From Elysia marginata (Eukaryota > Mollusca > Gastropoda > Plakobranchidae): a stretch of DNA of 23,197 bases. Made by a program: the position numbers and the translations under genes. Positions within the stretch are counted from its first letter, which is position 1. Every line of letters starts with the position of its first letter. Positions 1 to 10,838 of this stretch are shown piece by piece. The notes beneath the pieces are model-generated. The model had not been told where the DNA came from. It ran no database searches and worked only from the letters and a program-made list of their open reading frames with translations. The stretch covers positions 216,560 to 239,756 of the forward strand of contig BMAT01001843.1 of NCBI GenBank assembly GCA_019649035.1. The letters run 5' to 3'.

Positions 1-480
1 TTACCATCTTTTACCGCTACCCCTTTCCCTGTGCACATTTTACATTTACTTACATATTATTTTATCCTTTCACCTCGATCTAGACATTCTTCCAACTAGT
101 GAAAGAATTCTGCGAAGCAAATCCAAGATAAAAAACAGCGTAGCTGGTTGCTTTCAGCCTGCGTGTTACCTTTTTGGCGGCATAGAGGTTAGGACCCAGC
201 AGCAGAGCAACGTGCTCTTTTATACTTGAACATGTGAATATTTACCACTATTCACTCCTGAAAGCCCGTTCACTTCAACTGACAAACAGAATTATAGATC
301 TATACATAAAATTATTTCAGACGCAAAGTAAAGATCCCGCACCGTTAACGCAGCCTGTTAAGTTTTATTTATGACTGAAGAGGAACAGACATTTAATATA
401 AATTTATTTAATGTTAGCCTCCCATGATTTTAAAGTATTTTTTGTACATTAGTCATAAACTTTCAATATACTTATTTCTT
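1..480. other. AT-rich non-coding stretch, nothing recognised
   Basis: No reading frame of useful length, no recognisable repeat and no RNA gene is seen here. The composition is ordinary AT-rich spacer. It could be intron or intergenic DNA of a gene to the left. Confidence 0.5.
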
Positions 481-651
481 TATTTATGTAACTATATCTC
501 TATTTATATGTATCTGTCTGTATGTCTGGTTGACTGTCTATCTATCTCTATTTATCCCTTTCTCTCTATTTCTATTAATCTATCCACCCACTGATCAACG
601 TATTTACCTGCCTATCTATTTATCTACCTACCTACCCACTTATCTACCTAA
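481..651. repeat. Degenerate TCTA/TGTC tetranucleotide microsatellite
   Basis: The stretch is built almost only of TCTA, TCTG, TTTA and CCTA tetramers, with many substitutions, so it is an old, decayed simple repeat. The 65-codon open frame inside it (530-727) exists only because the repeat lacks stop codons. It ends about 55 bases before a SINE head. Confidence 0.8.
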
Positions 652-705
652 AAAACTCAAGCACCTCTTTTCGTATCTTCTTTCATCATGCCATTTTCAT
701 TTTGG

Positions 706-1030
706 CTTAGTGGAGCAGCGTGGCTAAATGGTTGGCGCATCGGACTTGTGATCCGGCGGTCGATTCCCAACCACGACGCATGTTGCAGCTGCCTTAGGAA
801 AGCAATATGTCCATATTTTCCTCAGTCCACCCACCTGTAAAATGTGTACCTGGCTATAAGCAGTGCTTGAAATTTGTAGAATGTTAGTATTTTAGCGCCT
901 AACAGGCAGCCGTGCTGTAATGCTCTGAAATAAGAGTTGAATTTGCTTTGGTGTGTATTGGCCTGCTGGGGGAAATATGTAAAGTCTTGAGACTGCCTTC
1001 AACGTTGGAAGACTATAATCCATTTTTTTT
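706..1030 (+). mobile_element. tRNA-derived SINE with CORE-like body, copy 1
   Basis: The head looks like a tRNA gene: A box near 721-739 (TGGCTAAATGGTTGGCGCA) and B box near 758-767 (GGTCGATTCC). The body at about 815-860 reads CCTCAGTCCACCCACCTGTA followed by AAATGTGTACCTGGC. This resembles the CCTCAGTTTCCTCATCTGTAAAATGGG block of vertebrate MIR and other CORE-SINEs; that similarity is from memory. The 3' part (about 880-1020) contains GCGCCTAACAGGCAGC and TGTATTGGCCTGCTGGG, the latter shared with the inverted copy at 5536-5850. Boundaries are approximate. No clean target duplication was found. Confidence 0.75.
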
Positions 1031-1200
1031 TAAAATTTAAAATAACTGGAAAAAACATGCAAAATGGCTATAGTCCGTTACCTGTAAAAAAAAGAAAACA
1101 AATTCGGGGTTTAGGTACCAACGTTTCTGCTTATTGCTTCCATATTTTTTCATATTTTGCAAACAGGCATTCATCAGTTTCATGATTTTGAAATATAACT

Positions 1201-1375
1201 GATATTGTTATTATTACCAGTATAACTATTTTCATTATTATTTTTGCTATTATCGCTATTGTTATTACTATTATTATTATTATTATTATTATTATTTTAT
1301 TACTGTTAGTATCATTATTATCATCATTATTATTAATGTTATTATTATTATTGTTACTTTTTTACCAGTAATAAA
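1201..1375. repeat. ATT/TTA trinucleotide microsatellite
   Basis: An uninterrupted ATT run lies at about 1268-1297, flanked on both sides by decayed ATT, ATC and GTT triplets. It sits just upstream of the dispersed repeat at 1414-1550, which is itself rich in AGT and AGC triplets. Confidence 0.85.
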
Positions 1376-1413
1376 CATATATATGGAAATATATGGCATG
1401 CAAGTTAGTGTTG

Positions 1414-1550
1414 AAGAAGTAGTAGTAGGTATTAGTGGTGATAGTATAAGAGCATAAGCAGCAGCACAGCAGCAGGAGGGGCAAAAGTGTTAGTATTTCC
1501 TGTTGCTTTTGTACCAGTAGCAATGGCAAAAGTATTAGTACTGGCCCAGC
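1414..1550 (+). repeat. Dispersed repeat, copy A (possible LINE 3' tail)
   Basis: About 110 bases here match the reverse complement of 11945-12056 at high identity by eye. Shared landmarks in order are GTAGGTATTAGTGGTGATAG, then AAGAGCATAA, CAGCAGCACAGC, AGGAGGGGCAAAA and GTATTTCCTGTTGCTTTTGT. In the other copy the same sequence directly follows the C-terminal coding part of a LINE relic. Copy A is therefore probably a severely 5'-truncated LINE insertion that kept only the tail. The downstream part repeats the theme (CAATGGCAAAAGTATTAGTA). Confidence 0.75.
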
Positions 1551-3499
1551 AAGTTTTTACCAAATGGCTTCAAATTTGTTCTTAGTTTTTTCCACACTCT
1601 GTAGTATTTCTCTTATCTTGGTAAACTATTCTGTCACTAAAATTTGTGATTTTTTATGCGAAGAGTTTCATCCTGACAGAAGTTTTACAATCTTGTAAAA
1701 ATCTAAGCACCAATGTACTGGTGTGGAAACAAAATGTTGTGTTGATAGTTTACATGGATGACCTTTGATTTAACTGCGAATCCTCGATTACTGAATCATA
1801 TGAGGCCATTCTAATTAACGAAGAAAATATTGCTCAAGAGTCATGACTTTTGAGTGATCTCTCGTATATCGAATGTTACTTCAGTCCTATCGGTGAAGCT
1901 CAGCTAGCTTTTTTCTTGTAAAGCTCGTTAAGTCACGAAATCGTCAAACATGTCTTTAAAACCATGATGCAGAATTGTCTCGTGTCCACAGTGTGTAACC
2001 ACTAGGAGCGCCAAGATAGATTATATTGATCTAAGAAAGAAATGAAAACATTGTTCTCAAGCAGTATGCACAAAATGTAAAAAAAACTGAGTTTAAAACT
2101 GAGTTCGTATTTTGCCGAATGATAAGAACAATACAGTGAGGGTTTCGCAATCAAACCCTCTTTGGTGATAAACTGGCTTACATCTGACTTAGCAGCCACG
2201 AGCATCTTGCTGATTACGCGTGATTTCCTTTTCATAAAGAGCGACGAAGCACACCCCTCACTCTTTATTTATGTAGGATGTATGATGATGCTCCGTTACA
2301 ATACCAACATACTACTGTAACCTGACCATTATTGCCTCCAGAGTGTTGGTTTAATTTGTTTTACCCCGCTAAGGGTAACGACTTTTTTAGTTCTATTGCT
2401 AAGATCTTAGCCGTTCTTGACGGCTCATGCACGCTGGCCTTATGCCCATTTTGCTCATGACAAGAAATCGTCTTGGTGGGCGCTGTATGTAAAAAAATTC
2501 ATCTGTTTTATTTGTTGGCCATACATCATTCAAAGACGTTAGGCGTTCATGCTTTTAAAAAGACCTTATAAAGAAGTATGATATCAATTTACGTTAACGA
2601 CTCGAACTTAATTTAATTGAAAATCACCTTCTTTATGTCAAATATGCAACCTCCACAGGGGGTAACAAAAAAAAAAACACCTGTGACGAAAATAGTCAAA
2701 TTTGACCACTCGAACCCTGAACAATTGATCTCAAACATGCAAGCATGATTGTGCAAGCAGTAGCATAATGACTGTGTCAAGAGACAAAATCAGTAAAACA
2801 TGATTCGTACTCCAGTAATCTTAATCTAAAATGTGTATGAGATCTCTAGGAGTTTGTTGTTGACATAAACCATTCACAGCAAGAATTGATTTTTTAAATT
2901 ATGCAATTATAGGTAAGTGTGGGTAACAAACTTGTTATGAATGGCCCAGTACTATGACACCACCTGTTGTGACACATGTAGCGTGAGGCAAACGGAATTA
3001 AGTTGGGGCACAGCTGGACTTGATATTAATAGCAACAATACACATTTGTCAATTACCTTGAAAACAGACACAAGCGATTTCAGCATTGGTTGTGTAAACT
3101 TGTGTGTTAGGTGAGTGCCCTGGATGTGTAAAACCGTGTGATTGTGGCTGTTAAAACTTTTTTCTACTTCTTTTATTTTTAAATAAGAGCTGGTTTTTAT
3201 CTTAAATCTAAGCGTGTTTCAATAATAAAGCTAGGACCACATATGATTAAAAACAAGCCTTTTTCATTTGCTTTTTAAAAAATGCTATCTGTGTGCAATG
3301 TAGATAAACCCCTTAAAACATAACGTGATTATTTACTCGCTTTACTTCAGGTCCAGAATGACCTATATATCTCAAGTTGACATATTTCATCTTCACAACC
3401 GTGGAAATAATGATGTAGGTAACAATAACTTTGGGCCAATTTTCAAAGCTTTCTTAGAAGATAGTTGAAGTGCTTAAGAACTAAATTTGAATGCACAAC
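1551..3499. other. Non-coding spacer, nothing recognised
   Basis: The longest open frame is 77 codons (2002-2235, - strand). It shows no family I recognise and no splice context. Short homopolymer runs are the only visible structure. Confidence 0.5.
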
Positions 3500-3570
3500 G
3501 CTGCACTAGTGAGAAGTAATGCGTGTGAAGCTGCGCCAGTGTGAGGTCCTGCACGTAAAGCTGCGGGTGA
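3500..3570. repeat. Short 30-bp tandem repeat, about 2.4 units
   Basis: Units start at 3500, 3530 and 3560, each opening with GCTGC and carrying a GTG..GC core (GCTGCACTAGTGAG, GCTGCGCCAGTGTGAG, GCTGCGGGTG). The units have diverged and the third is partial. Confidence 0.55.
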
Positions 3571-3609
3571 ATTATCGATGATGAAACTTTTTATTCCTTA
3601 TTCTTCAGT

Positions 3610-3610
<1 letters not shown>

Positions 3611-3653
<43 letters not shown>

Positions 3654-3657
3654 TCTC
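3611..3657. repeat. CT dinucleotide microsatellite
   Basis: A nearly pure CT run with one C insertion near the 3' end. It is a simple sequence and probably length-polymorphic. Confidence 0.9.
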
Positions 3658-3659
3658 CT

Positions 3660-5395
3660 GTTATTTTTCTTTCCAACTACATTGCTAGGTATTGGAGTTT
3701 ACAATATGCTGAGAACTGTACACGGCAGTCTTTTTGCATTCAATTTTTAAAAAGCCTTTGTCAACGAAGCGTGTTCGCTATTTGCAATTTAAGTAGGCCT
3801 ACGCCGTTCATAAACTTTATTTAAAAAATCCGCGATTTGAGTGAATACTTATTTTTATGAAGTATCATGTATTTACCTACGGTTTCAAACTCAAACCCAA
3901 TTTTTCATGTTATTCTTAGTAGCGAAGAAAAAGTTTATTTTCCTCCAGCGCAGTTCACTTTTATTCTTTTTTTACGCCCGCTTTATTAAAAAGGATCTAC
4001 ATGAATACACCTCTGTAGGGATTTCAATGGAAGCACACCAGCGAAGCACACTCATATCTTCTATATATCGAATGGAGAGCTCAAAGTACGTAAAACTTAC
4101 CATGTGCAAGAAACGGTTTACAAGTTTTAAGGAACAAGCACGCATAAATATTTCAATGGGAGCGCATTCATAATGATTAACGGTAACTTCTCGGGTAGCT
4201 TAATATTTAAACTGGTACGTGGAATTTAAAAATGTGCATACAAATGCTGTATTAAACTGAACATATTTACCAAGACTGTACAAATACTTGCACTGCCAGT
4301 TTTTTTTTTTAGAACTACAACGTCGGCATTTTGTTGTTAGAATTATATCGTAATCCTAACTCAATATCTGTTGGATGCTTTGGTGAAATACTAAGGCCCA
4401 TCATTTCAAGCAAGTAGTTGAATTGATAGTGGGATATAGTGTAAAATTTAAAAATATCCATAACAGTACATACATCTTTAAAAGGGATTGCTAATCGTGA
4501 CAGCTAAAATAATAAAATATTTTAAATTGTTTAGAATATTTCTAATTATATTTCAATCCACTGAATATTTAAATATATAATATGTTGCTCCTACCAGCTC
4601 GAATCAAGATCTAGTTGCAATGCAAGATGGAAAAAAACTCACCTTCAACACGCATGACTTTTGGCAAATCAAATATTCAATAAGTTTTCCTTTTGTGAAG
4701 GACACAAACCTAAAAATTCTTAAAGCTTTTTTCTACTGTTGAAGAATCTCTTTATTCCTGTTACAGAAATTTCTGCGATGAACTCCACTTTTCTCAACGA
4801 AACTTTGCTGCCCCGCTAGTTAAGAACATAGGGTTTTTTTTATTTAAAAATCAATAACAAAGGAATGTCTTTATTAATTTTATAAATGCATTCGGTATTA
4901 AAAGAAGTTGATGTCTATTCATTCAGCCAAACTTTTAAATATTTTTTCTACATATTCCTGTACAAAACTATATTTGTCAACGCAGGACTTCTGCATAAAC
5001 TCTAATGCTTAATGGAAATTTAAAATCCTTGAAGCAGTACTTTGAAACGTTGATTTTCAATTCATATATTAAATCTTCACACTTTATTGTTTATATTCTG
5101 CCTCACGCGCAATTTCACTGTTTCTGTTGGTGTTGAAGCACGCTCAGAAACAAAGCTGATAAAATCGAACAAACTTCATTACATATTTCCACATATTTTA
5201 AAGGTTTAAGAAAGAAAACCTATACCTCGTAAACGTCTTGGCATTGAGCTTATTTCAAGTTCGTAAAGCAGCTTCCCATTTGCAGGATTTAATATGCAAC
5301 TGCAACACCATAAAACACTGATACAGACAGACGTATGCTTTGTTTTTCTTTCGCTAGATCATTTTTTTTTTGCTCTTTTTATTTTATTTTATACA
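3660..5395. other. Non-coding spacer, nothing recognised
   Basis: AT-rich sequence with no recognised protein or repeat. A 110-codon frame at 3841-4173 opens only with GTG and matches no family I know. Two short similar blocks around TTTCAATGG(A/G)AGC at about 4021 and 4151 could be a weak repeat. Confidence 0.45.
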
Positions 5396-5397
5396 CT

Positions 5398-5448
5398 ATA
5401 TTAATCCCTTTCGGGAAATTTGGCTTCGCTACTCAACGTAACTTTGTC
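5398..5448 (-). repeat. 51-bp SINE tail module, distal copy
   Basis: Identical by eye over 51 bases to 5536-5586, at a 138-bp offset in the same orientation. Read on the - strand it ends TTTCCCGAAAGGGATTAATA, which looks like a SINE/LINE 3' terminus. The 87 bases between the two copies are unlike either module. Confidence 0.8.
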
Positions 5449-5535
5449 TCTGGGTGGCAGCCCGTACATTGTCATTGGCACCCAATCCCTGAGAGCACCT
5501 TTGAAGTGGAATTGGGCTTGTAAAAATACCCTTCA

Positions 5536-5850
5536 ATATTAATCCCTTTCGGGAAATTTGGCTTCGCTACTCAACGTAACTTTGTCGCCACAGAGCAGCG
5601 ACACTAATGTCCCAGCAGACCAATACATTTAAAGTCCACTTTTAACCCATAAGTAGGTAGGGTGCTGAATGCGCAAATCACAAAATCAAGAACTGTCTGT
5701 AGCTGGGTACCCATTTTACAGGTGGGTGGAATGGGGAAAATTACGGTAAATTGCTTTCCCAAGGTATTTGCAAAATGGCATGGTCGAGAATCGAACCCGC
5801 GACCTCCAGATCTCGAATCCAACGCGCTGACCAGTCTGCCACGCTGCCCC
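5536..5850 (-). mobile_element. tRNA-derived SINE with CORE-like body, copy 2 (inverted)
   Basis: Read on the - strand from 5850: GGGGCAGCGTGGCAGACTGG, with the A box in TGGCAGACTGGTCAGCGC and a B box GGGTTCGATTC. Then comes CTTGGGAAAGCAATTTACC and a body block CCACCCACCTGTAAAATGGG. Near 5611-5628 is TGTATTGGTCTGCTGGG. Order and spacing match the copy at 706-1030, so both belong to one family, in inverted orientation 4.6 kb apart. The tail at 5536-5586 is a 51-bp module that recurs at 5398-5448. Open frames here (5604-5955, both strands) are by-products. Confidence 0.75.
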
Positions 5851-6088
5851 TGTGTACTTCAACCAAACTACTGGATAATACAAATATACCTGGCGTGTTA
5901 CATGTACGTAAGATGCATTCATAAGATGTTACCTTTTAATCATTTAACCATTTAACCATTAGTGACTCTTGTAGCTTACACCTTGGAAAAGAAACCTTCT
6001 CGTAAAAGCATATTTTGTTACTTTGACGTTACTGTAGAATTCCGGACATCGGGTTTGATTGCTTTGTGACGAAGCGGCCCTTTGCTAC

Positions 6089-6398
6089 GTACCGGCTCTG
6101 TGGCCTAGCGGTAAAGGTACTCGCTCAGAGATCGGGAGGTACGGGTTCGATCCCCGGCCGAGTCAAACCAAAGACTTTAAAATTGGTATTAGTAGCTGAT
6201 CCGCCTGGTCTCTGGCATTATGGATTTAGTGCTAAGTCTGGTCGGCCCGGTGTCAGGATAATGTGACTGGGTGTGGTGTATGTAGCGCTCCGTACATCAC
6301 AGTGTGGCAGCACGCTTTCAATTGTCTCAAGCGCCGTCTCTGATATTACCTTGTAGTTGAAAAGAGACGTTAAAATTCAAACAACCAACCAACCAAAG
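6089..6398 (+). mobile_element. tRNA-derived SINE, second family, with target duplication
   Basis: The head carries a strong A box (6101-6119, TGGCCTAGCGGTAAAGGTA) and a perfect-looking B box (6143-6153, GGGTTCGATCC). The body includes GGTCGGCCCGGTGTCAGGAT followed by AATGTGACTGGGTG, a block I associate with molluscan SINEs (from memory, not checked). The tail is an (AACC)n-like run at 6379-6398. Flanking 12-mers GCCCTTTGCTAC (6077-6088) and GCCCTCTGCTAC (6399-6410) differ at one base and are the likely target-site duplication, so this copy appears full length and fairly young. Confidence 0.85.
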
Positions 6399-6410
6399 CC
6401 CTCTGCTACA

Positions 6411-7000
6411 GGTCGCCTTTTTTGGACCAGGCTTTCGGAAAAAAAGATGCAGGAGCGTGATGGATGACTATGAGGGTTCACCTTTCTTTATGGAGAGGTG
6501 AATTTCCGCGCAGGCGACCATATACTGCTCTCCTTCACAAGACAGTAAGACCAGACACGCTGCAACAAAGATTATAGATCGTAGAAATTTTTGTCTCCAA
6601 AATCAGGGAAGCTACAGTAAACTTAAAACTCAATGTAATATGATACTACCCCGGCGAATAAGAAAAATACCTCTGTATACCTCTGCCTACTTTTTCTTGG
6701 CGCTACAGAGAGTAAAGATGTTGCGTTTCATTCTCCCCTGTTTGGAAACGCCAGGTTCTGTGCCAGTGCTTCTTTTTTTTTTTATCTTTCACACAAAAGA
6801 AAAAAATGGATCGGCATTTTTAGATGTCTAGAACGATTTCTCCGAACCTTTTTAAGAGCGTGTAGCATATTTAAGCAGGGCTGTACAAGGTCTCACGGGG
6901 TTCACGGTGCCCATGGTGGGTTTCTGTTAAAAGTAATGCAGAGTTGAGTTGACCGAATGTCTTTTCTTATGAATTAGTTGATAAATTATTTTTTCAATGT
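6411..7000. other. Non-coding spacer, nothing recognised
   Basis: No repeat family or conserved frame was recognised. A 63-codon frame at 6640-6831 runs over T- and A-rich low-complexity sequence and is not supported. Confidence 0.45.
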
Positions 7001-7600
7001 TTATCTTTTCAGCCTCCGCATGAGTTCGACTAAGATAAAACTCTCAAGGTCATTCACATTTTGTTTCCCTGTGTAGCATATGACATCATCAGTGCATGCA
7101 ATTAAGTTTTGGCGATCATGTCCTTCGACACTTCTTCCCTCACTGCTCCCAATGTTTCCATCACACTTCCTTTGCCAGGCCACTTAGCCATTAAATCTAT
7201 CATCTTCTCTCATTTTTATCCCTAGTACGTTTTCCGCTGAACTTTCCTGTTGCCATAGATGCTTCAGATTTTTTCCTTCTCATCATATGTCCAAAAAATT
7301 TGCCTGGTGTTGGTGAATTGTGTTTATGGGTGATCTTTTTGTCTCTGCTTCATTCAGGACTGTTTCGTTCAATTTACTTGTCGACCATTATGTTCGAAGC
7401 ATTCTTCTCAAGAACCACATTTCTGTTGCTTTACATCCATGCATTAGGTTAGGTACTATATAGAATTAAAGAGCTCTTTTTTCTTTGGATAGAGAGGTTT
7501 TTATTTGTTGTGACTTATCTCATTTTCTCAATAGCCATTTTAGCTTGAGTTATTCTTTATGGTATATCTGTTGTGTTTCTTCCACCACTTATGATTACGA
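7001..7600 (-). pseudogene. Decayed LINE relic, end of reverse transcriptase ORF
   Basis: Read on the - strand, fragments in several frames line up in order with the C-terminal end of a common invertebrate non-LTR retrotransposon polyprotein. They are QAKMAIEKMR and TNKNLSIQRKK (about 7475-7560), MWFLRRMLR (about 7395-7425), NETVLNEAETKRSPINTIH, GHMMRRKK and TGKFSGKRTR (about 7205-7300), then WPGKGSVMET and DMIA near 7105-7185. In-frame stops and at least two frameshifts interrupt it, so it is dead. The catalytic palm of the reverse transcriptase is absent (5' truncation). 7001-7090 is probably 3'UTR. The exact clade (RTE-like?) is not determined. Confidence 0.8.
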
Positions 7601-7914
7601 TTTTTAGTTAACTAAACGCATACGTTTCTAAACCAAGATTGATTGGGCATGTAATATCCGGGCGCGTTCAAATATGAGACCTCAATACGCAGCCCTCTGT
7701 CTTAAGTCTGTAAAGATACCTCAACTATCAGTGAGAACCACGTGGTAGATTTAGGTCAGAACCATTATTGGCACTGGGTATGATACGTTAGCACAGGGCC
7801 CAAAAGACTCAACAATCTGAAGTAGACTTAAAATATAAAAGCCATTGAAGACAATGCAAGACTTGAGAGCGATCTTTGGTTGTTTTTGTTTTTTTTAAAT
7901 AATTTACAGTATCC
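7601..7914. other. Non-coding spacer between two LINE relics
   Basis: No frame or motif connects the two flanking LINE relics, which belong to different lineages. Part may be 3'UTR of the relic at 7915-8700, whose coding part ends near here. Confidence 0.4.
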
Positions 7915-8700
7915 CCTCTAATGCGGTCAAAGGAGGTCGAGAACATACTATACGAAATTATCAGGATCTCAGGTATATTTTACATACGATTCGTGGAAGA
8001 TTGTCATGTTTGTGTATTTAAAAAGGCACCTTTTGAGCATTTCCACCCCAGCAAGTAACAGCAAACGTTATGACACTCTCAACAAGTGCCTCATAGAACA
8101 TGCACAGAAGGATCTTCTCTACGTGAAAACAAAGCAGTTTACGTACGAAGTGAAGTCTCTTATTCATGTTTTGACAATGTCCGAATGTATGGTCCAATTT
8201 AACTTATCATCCATGGTGACTCCCAAATATTTATATGATGTTACTCTTTTTTTTCTTATTGTTGATGAAGAGAGGGGTAATGTCGTTTTCTTTTTTCTAA
8301 AATCTATCACGAGCTCTTTTGTTTTTGAAACATTTAGCATCAAGAAATTTTCTTTACACCATCTAGTAAACTATTCAATTGTTTTTCTATATTCAGTCTC
8401 ATCACTTCCTATCATCCCCTGCAGGCTCGTATCGTTTGCAAATTTAATCGTTTCAGCATCTCTCAGTTGACAATCATTTGTATATATTGTGTAGAGAAAT
8501 GGGAGATAGTACCGCCCCCGGGTGCTACTATGATTGTTATTATTAAATCAGAGGCCAACGTACTGTGGTCTGTTTGTTAAGAACTCTACTATCCAAACGA
8601 TCAGGCTTTTTAAGGTTAACTTCTTTTACTTTAGAGATGAGTGAATGGGGCTGGATCGTGTTGAAGGCTGAGGAAAAATCCACGAAGAGCATTCTACAAT
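7915..8700 (-). pseudogene. Decayed LINE relic, reverse transcriptase palm and thumb (CR1/L2/jockey-like)
   Basis: On the - strand the frame opens at about 8693 with MLFVDFSSAFNTIQPH, the motif A region of non-LTR reverse transcriptases (normally FSSAFNTI). After a gap come the motif C equivalent FANDTS (8428-8442; usual form F/YADDT), then LNVSKTKELVIDFRKKK and YKYLGVTMDDKLNW, and the distal blocks around ITFAVTCWGG (about 8040-8060). Several frameshifts and stops disrupt it, and the first catalytic aspartate of motif C is replaced by asparagine. The 5' end is truncated. The lineage differs from the other three relics, since DFSSAFNTI and YKYLGV are typical of CR1/L2/jockey types. The 154-codon + strand frame at 8006-8470 is its antisense shadow. 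Confidence 0.85.
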
Positions 8701-8929
8701 AGTTTTTTTTTTTTTGGAGTTTCTAGGTGTCGCTGAATTAACTAAAATAATCATTATCAAATAATTAAACTACACTACAAGTTAACAGATACGGAATAGC
8801 ATGTCATTTGACCCCAACGCGTAAAGAAAAAAAAACGCTTCAATGATGCCTATAATAATAATTACATAATCAAAATTGAATTTCAACCTTGTAACGATTA
8901 CATTCATCGAGTATATAGTCACCCCATTC

Positions 8930-9090
8930 TGGAAACAGGAAATACTGCTTCCAAACTTGGAAATAGGAAAATCTGCTTCCAAACTCGTAAATAGAAAATT
9001 CTGCTTCCAGACCTGGAAATAGGAAATTCTGCTTCCAATCTTGGAAGTAGGAAATTCTGCTTCCAGACCTGGAAATAGAAAATTCTGCTT
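8930..9090. repeat. 28-bp minisatellite, about 5.75 units
   Basis: Tandem units of consensus TGGAAATAGGAAATTCTGCT plus TCCAGACC, with scattered substitutions and the last unit partial. Because 28 is not divisible by three, the - strand 121-codon frame across it reads the unit in shifting phases, and I reject it as a protein. Each unit carries a GGAA..TTCC imperfect dyad. Confidence 0.9.
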
Positions 9091-10774
9091 ATTTTGCTCG
9101 TTGCAAGTCAGGCAGTGCAAATGCACGCCAGAAACTGTTAACCTCAAGTAAAAAAGTCCGATGGCTTTTTTCGATGTTTTATTTTTGTTCTATTAGAAAC
9201 TTTGGACTAAAACTTAAAACTCTTCAGGTATCATGCAGCTCGCTCTTCTCCTTTGATAAAAAGAGTCAGGATCTTTCATAAAATTTCATGAATTAAAAGA
9301 TATGGGAAAAAACTTAGCGCTGCATTTGGTGTCTCATTTTTACACAGTGTTCGTATAAGACCCATCACAACAAACAGTCAGACAGACATACAGACACAGT
9401 CAAGAAAGACAGGTAGGCTGATTAAAGGATCGGTTGATTATTTTTTTTTTGTAAAATTTGAATAAGAAACTACTCATGTCTGTTCTTAATATGTCTAGTG
9501 AAAGGAAACCACCCATGTAAAAATAAACGACAAAAATTCGAATAGCAGAATATAGGCAACTACAAGTATCAATTCTGTATTTATACCTAGAGCTCAGACA
9601 TCAGCTGCTGTTGCTCACAGATATTTAACATCGCTAAGAAGTTCGCTAGAGTATAAATTACCATGCTTCTGATGTGACTGACTGGTGTGAATTTAGAGCT
9701 TTTTATGGCAATTAAATTTGAATGTGTAGACTTTGTTGTAAAATGAATTGACAATAACCGTGTACTTGTTGTCCTTGCTGTGGAAGAAAACAAAATTTTT
9801 AGTTTGCACAGATGTGTTTGTCACAGTTACTTAGAAAATTATCTGCACATATAGGAATGCCCTTCCAAATTGTTATCAAGATGATCATACAAATAGAATC
9901 TCTATCGACGCTCCCTATACACACCCTCATTGCTTTCCGATTTCCATAGAAACTCAACCAGACGGTGATAATTAAGTACACGTTTTTTGACGACCGCTAT
10001 GGCTGTAACAGTTGTCAATAACACAGCCCAGCATGCACGCAAGAGTATGGTGTGTTTAAAGCCAATGAAGTAGATTGAGGTCTTATGTAATATGTTTTTA
10101 ATTTTTCATAGCCGCGTGGGAGTACGCTATTTAACATGGATCTTGGCGTTTCCCAAAGATTCTTTTTGAATCGCTGCTGCTTTACAGGGTAATTAACTGG
10201 CGTCAATAATGGTGTAATTTAATGAGCCAAAGCCGTGCACAAATCTGTCTCTATAGACGTTAACAAAACTAAACATATGCAACATAACCACGATAAGTTC
10301 AAACACAGTTATAAGGGTTCAGAAAAGATAATTGTTCAGTCTTGAGATAGCAAGTGGGGCAGACAGCTACAGACTGTAAAGGTAGCGAAATTAATTACTT
10401 TCTTACTCGAAAACACCAAAGAATTTTTTAAAAGTCACAATTTTTATGTCACTGAGTAAAACATAATGTAGATAGAGAACACGCTGGCACACACTCCAAG
10501 GGTATTTTGTTAGCTTGTATTAGAAAGCAATTTTAAATTTATCAGAGCATACACTGTAAAATACATAAACATTTATATGAATTTAATGGCAACAATGGCG
10601 AAAATATTATTTTACTAGTTATGGCAGCCCGTGCTTCGCATCGGCAATTGATTGGGTACGTGTAGTAGATACCAACGATTTTATCTAACTTAATACCACC
10701 AACTTTATTCCTACCTCCTGTGACCTTTTTATGCTACGCCCTCAAACTCACTATGTCTTTTTTTCTTAACCCCC
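9091..10774. other. Non-coding spacer, nothing firm
   Basis: Weak CAGA-type simple sequence occurs at about 9374-9415. Several 60-68 codon frames on the - strand (9587-10206) show no family resemblance. The block GGCAGCCCGTGCTTCGCATC near 10625 looks like part of a dispersed element, but no second copy long enough to support it was seen in the window. Confidence 0.4.
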
Positions 10775-10838
10775 CCCTTACATTTTTTCTCATTTAAGTG
10801 ACCCACCCCTACATTTTTTTCTCATTTAAGTGACCCCC
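10775..10838. repeat. Two-unit tandem duplication, about 32 bp
   Basis: CCTTACATTTTTTCTCATTT then AAGTGACCCA is followed directly by a near-identical unit (CCCTACATTTTTTTCTCATT...). Both units are bounded by C-rich runs. Confidence 0.7.

Noticed and set aside
709-785. Possible genuine tRNA gene
   Set aside because: A and B boxes are present, but the arms do not pair into a full cloverleaf by eye and a SINE body follows. The same holds at 5775-5850, 6093-6165 and 18560-18625.
3841-4173. 110-codon + strand frame
   Set aside because: It opens with GTG, not ATG, has no recognisable family, and has a composition like the surrounding spacer.
7001-7183. LIACTDDVICY in a - strand frame, resembling a YADD catalytic motif
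   Set aside because: In the LINE relic order this position is past the GHMMRR and GKGSVMET blocks, i.e. at the protein's very end or 3'UTR, so the resemblance is chance.
8006-8470. 154-codon + strand ORF, the longest on that strand outside the repeats
   Set aside because: The opposite strand carries reverse transcriptase motifs (FANDTS, SKTKELVIDF, YKYLGV) in the same place, so this frame is an antisense shadow of a LINE relic.
8782-9147. 121-codon - strand ORF with repeated FLF..LEA..F peptides
   Set aside because: It is produced by the 28-bp minisatellite read in rotating phases, with no start context or splice evidence.
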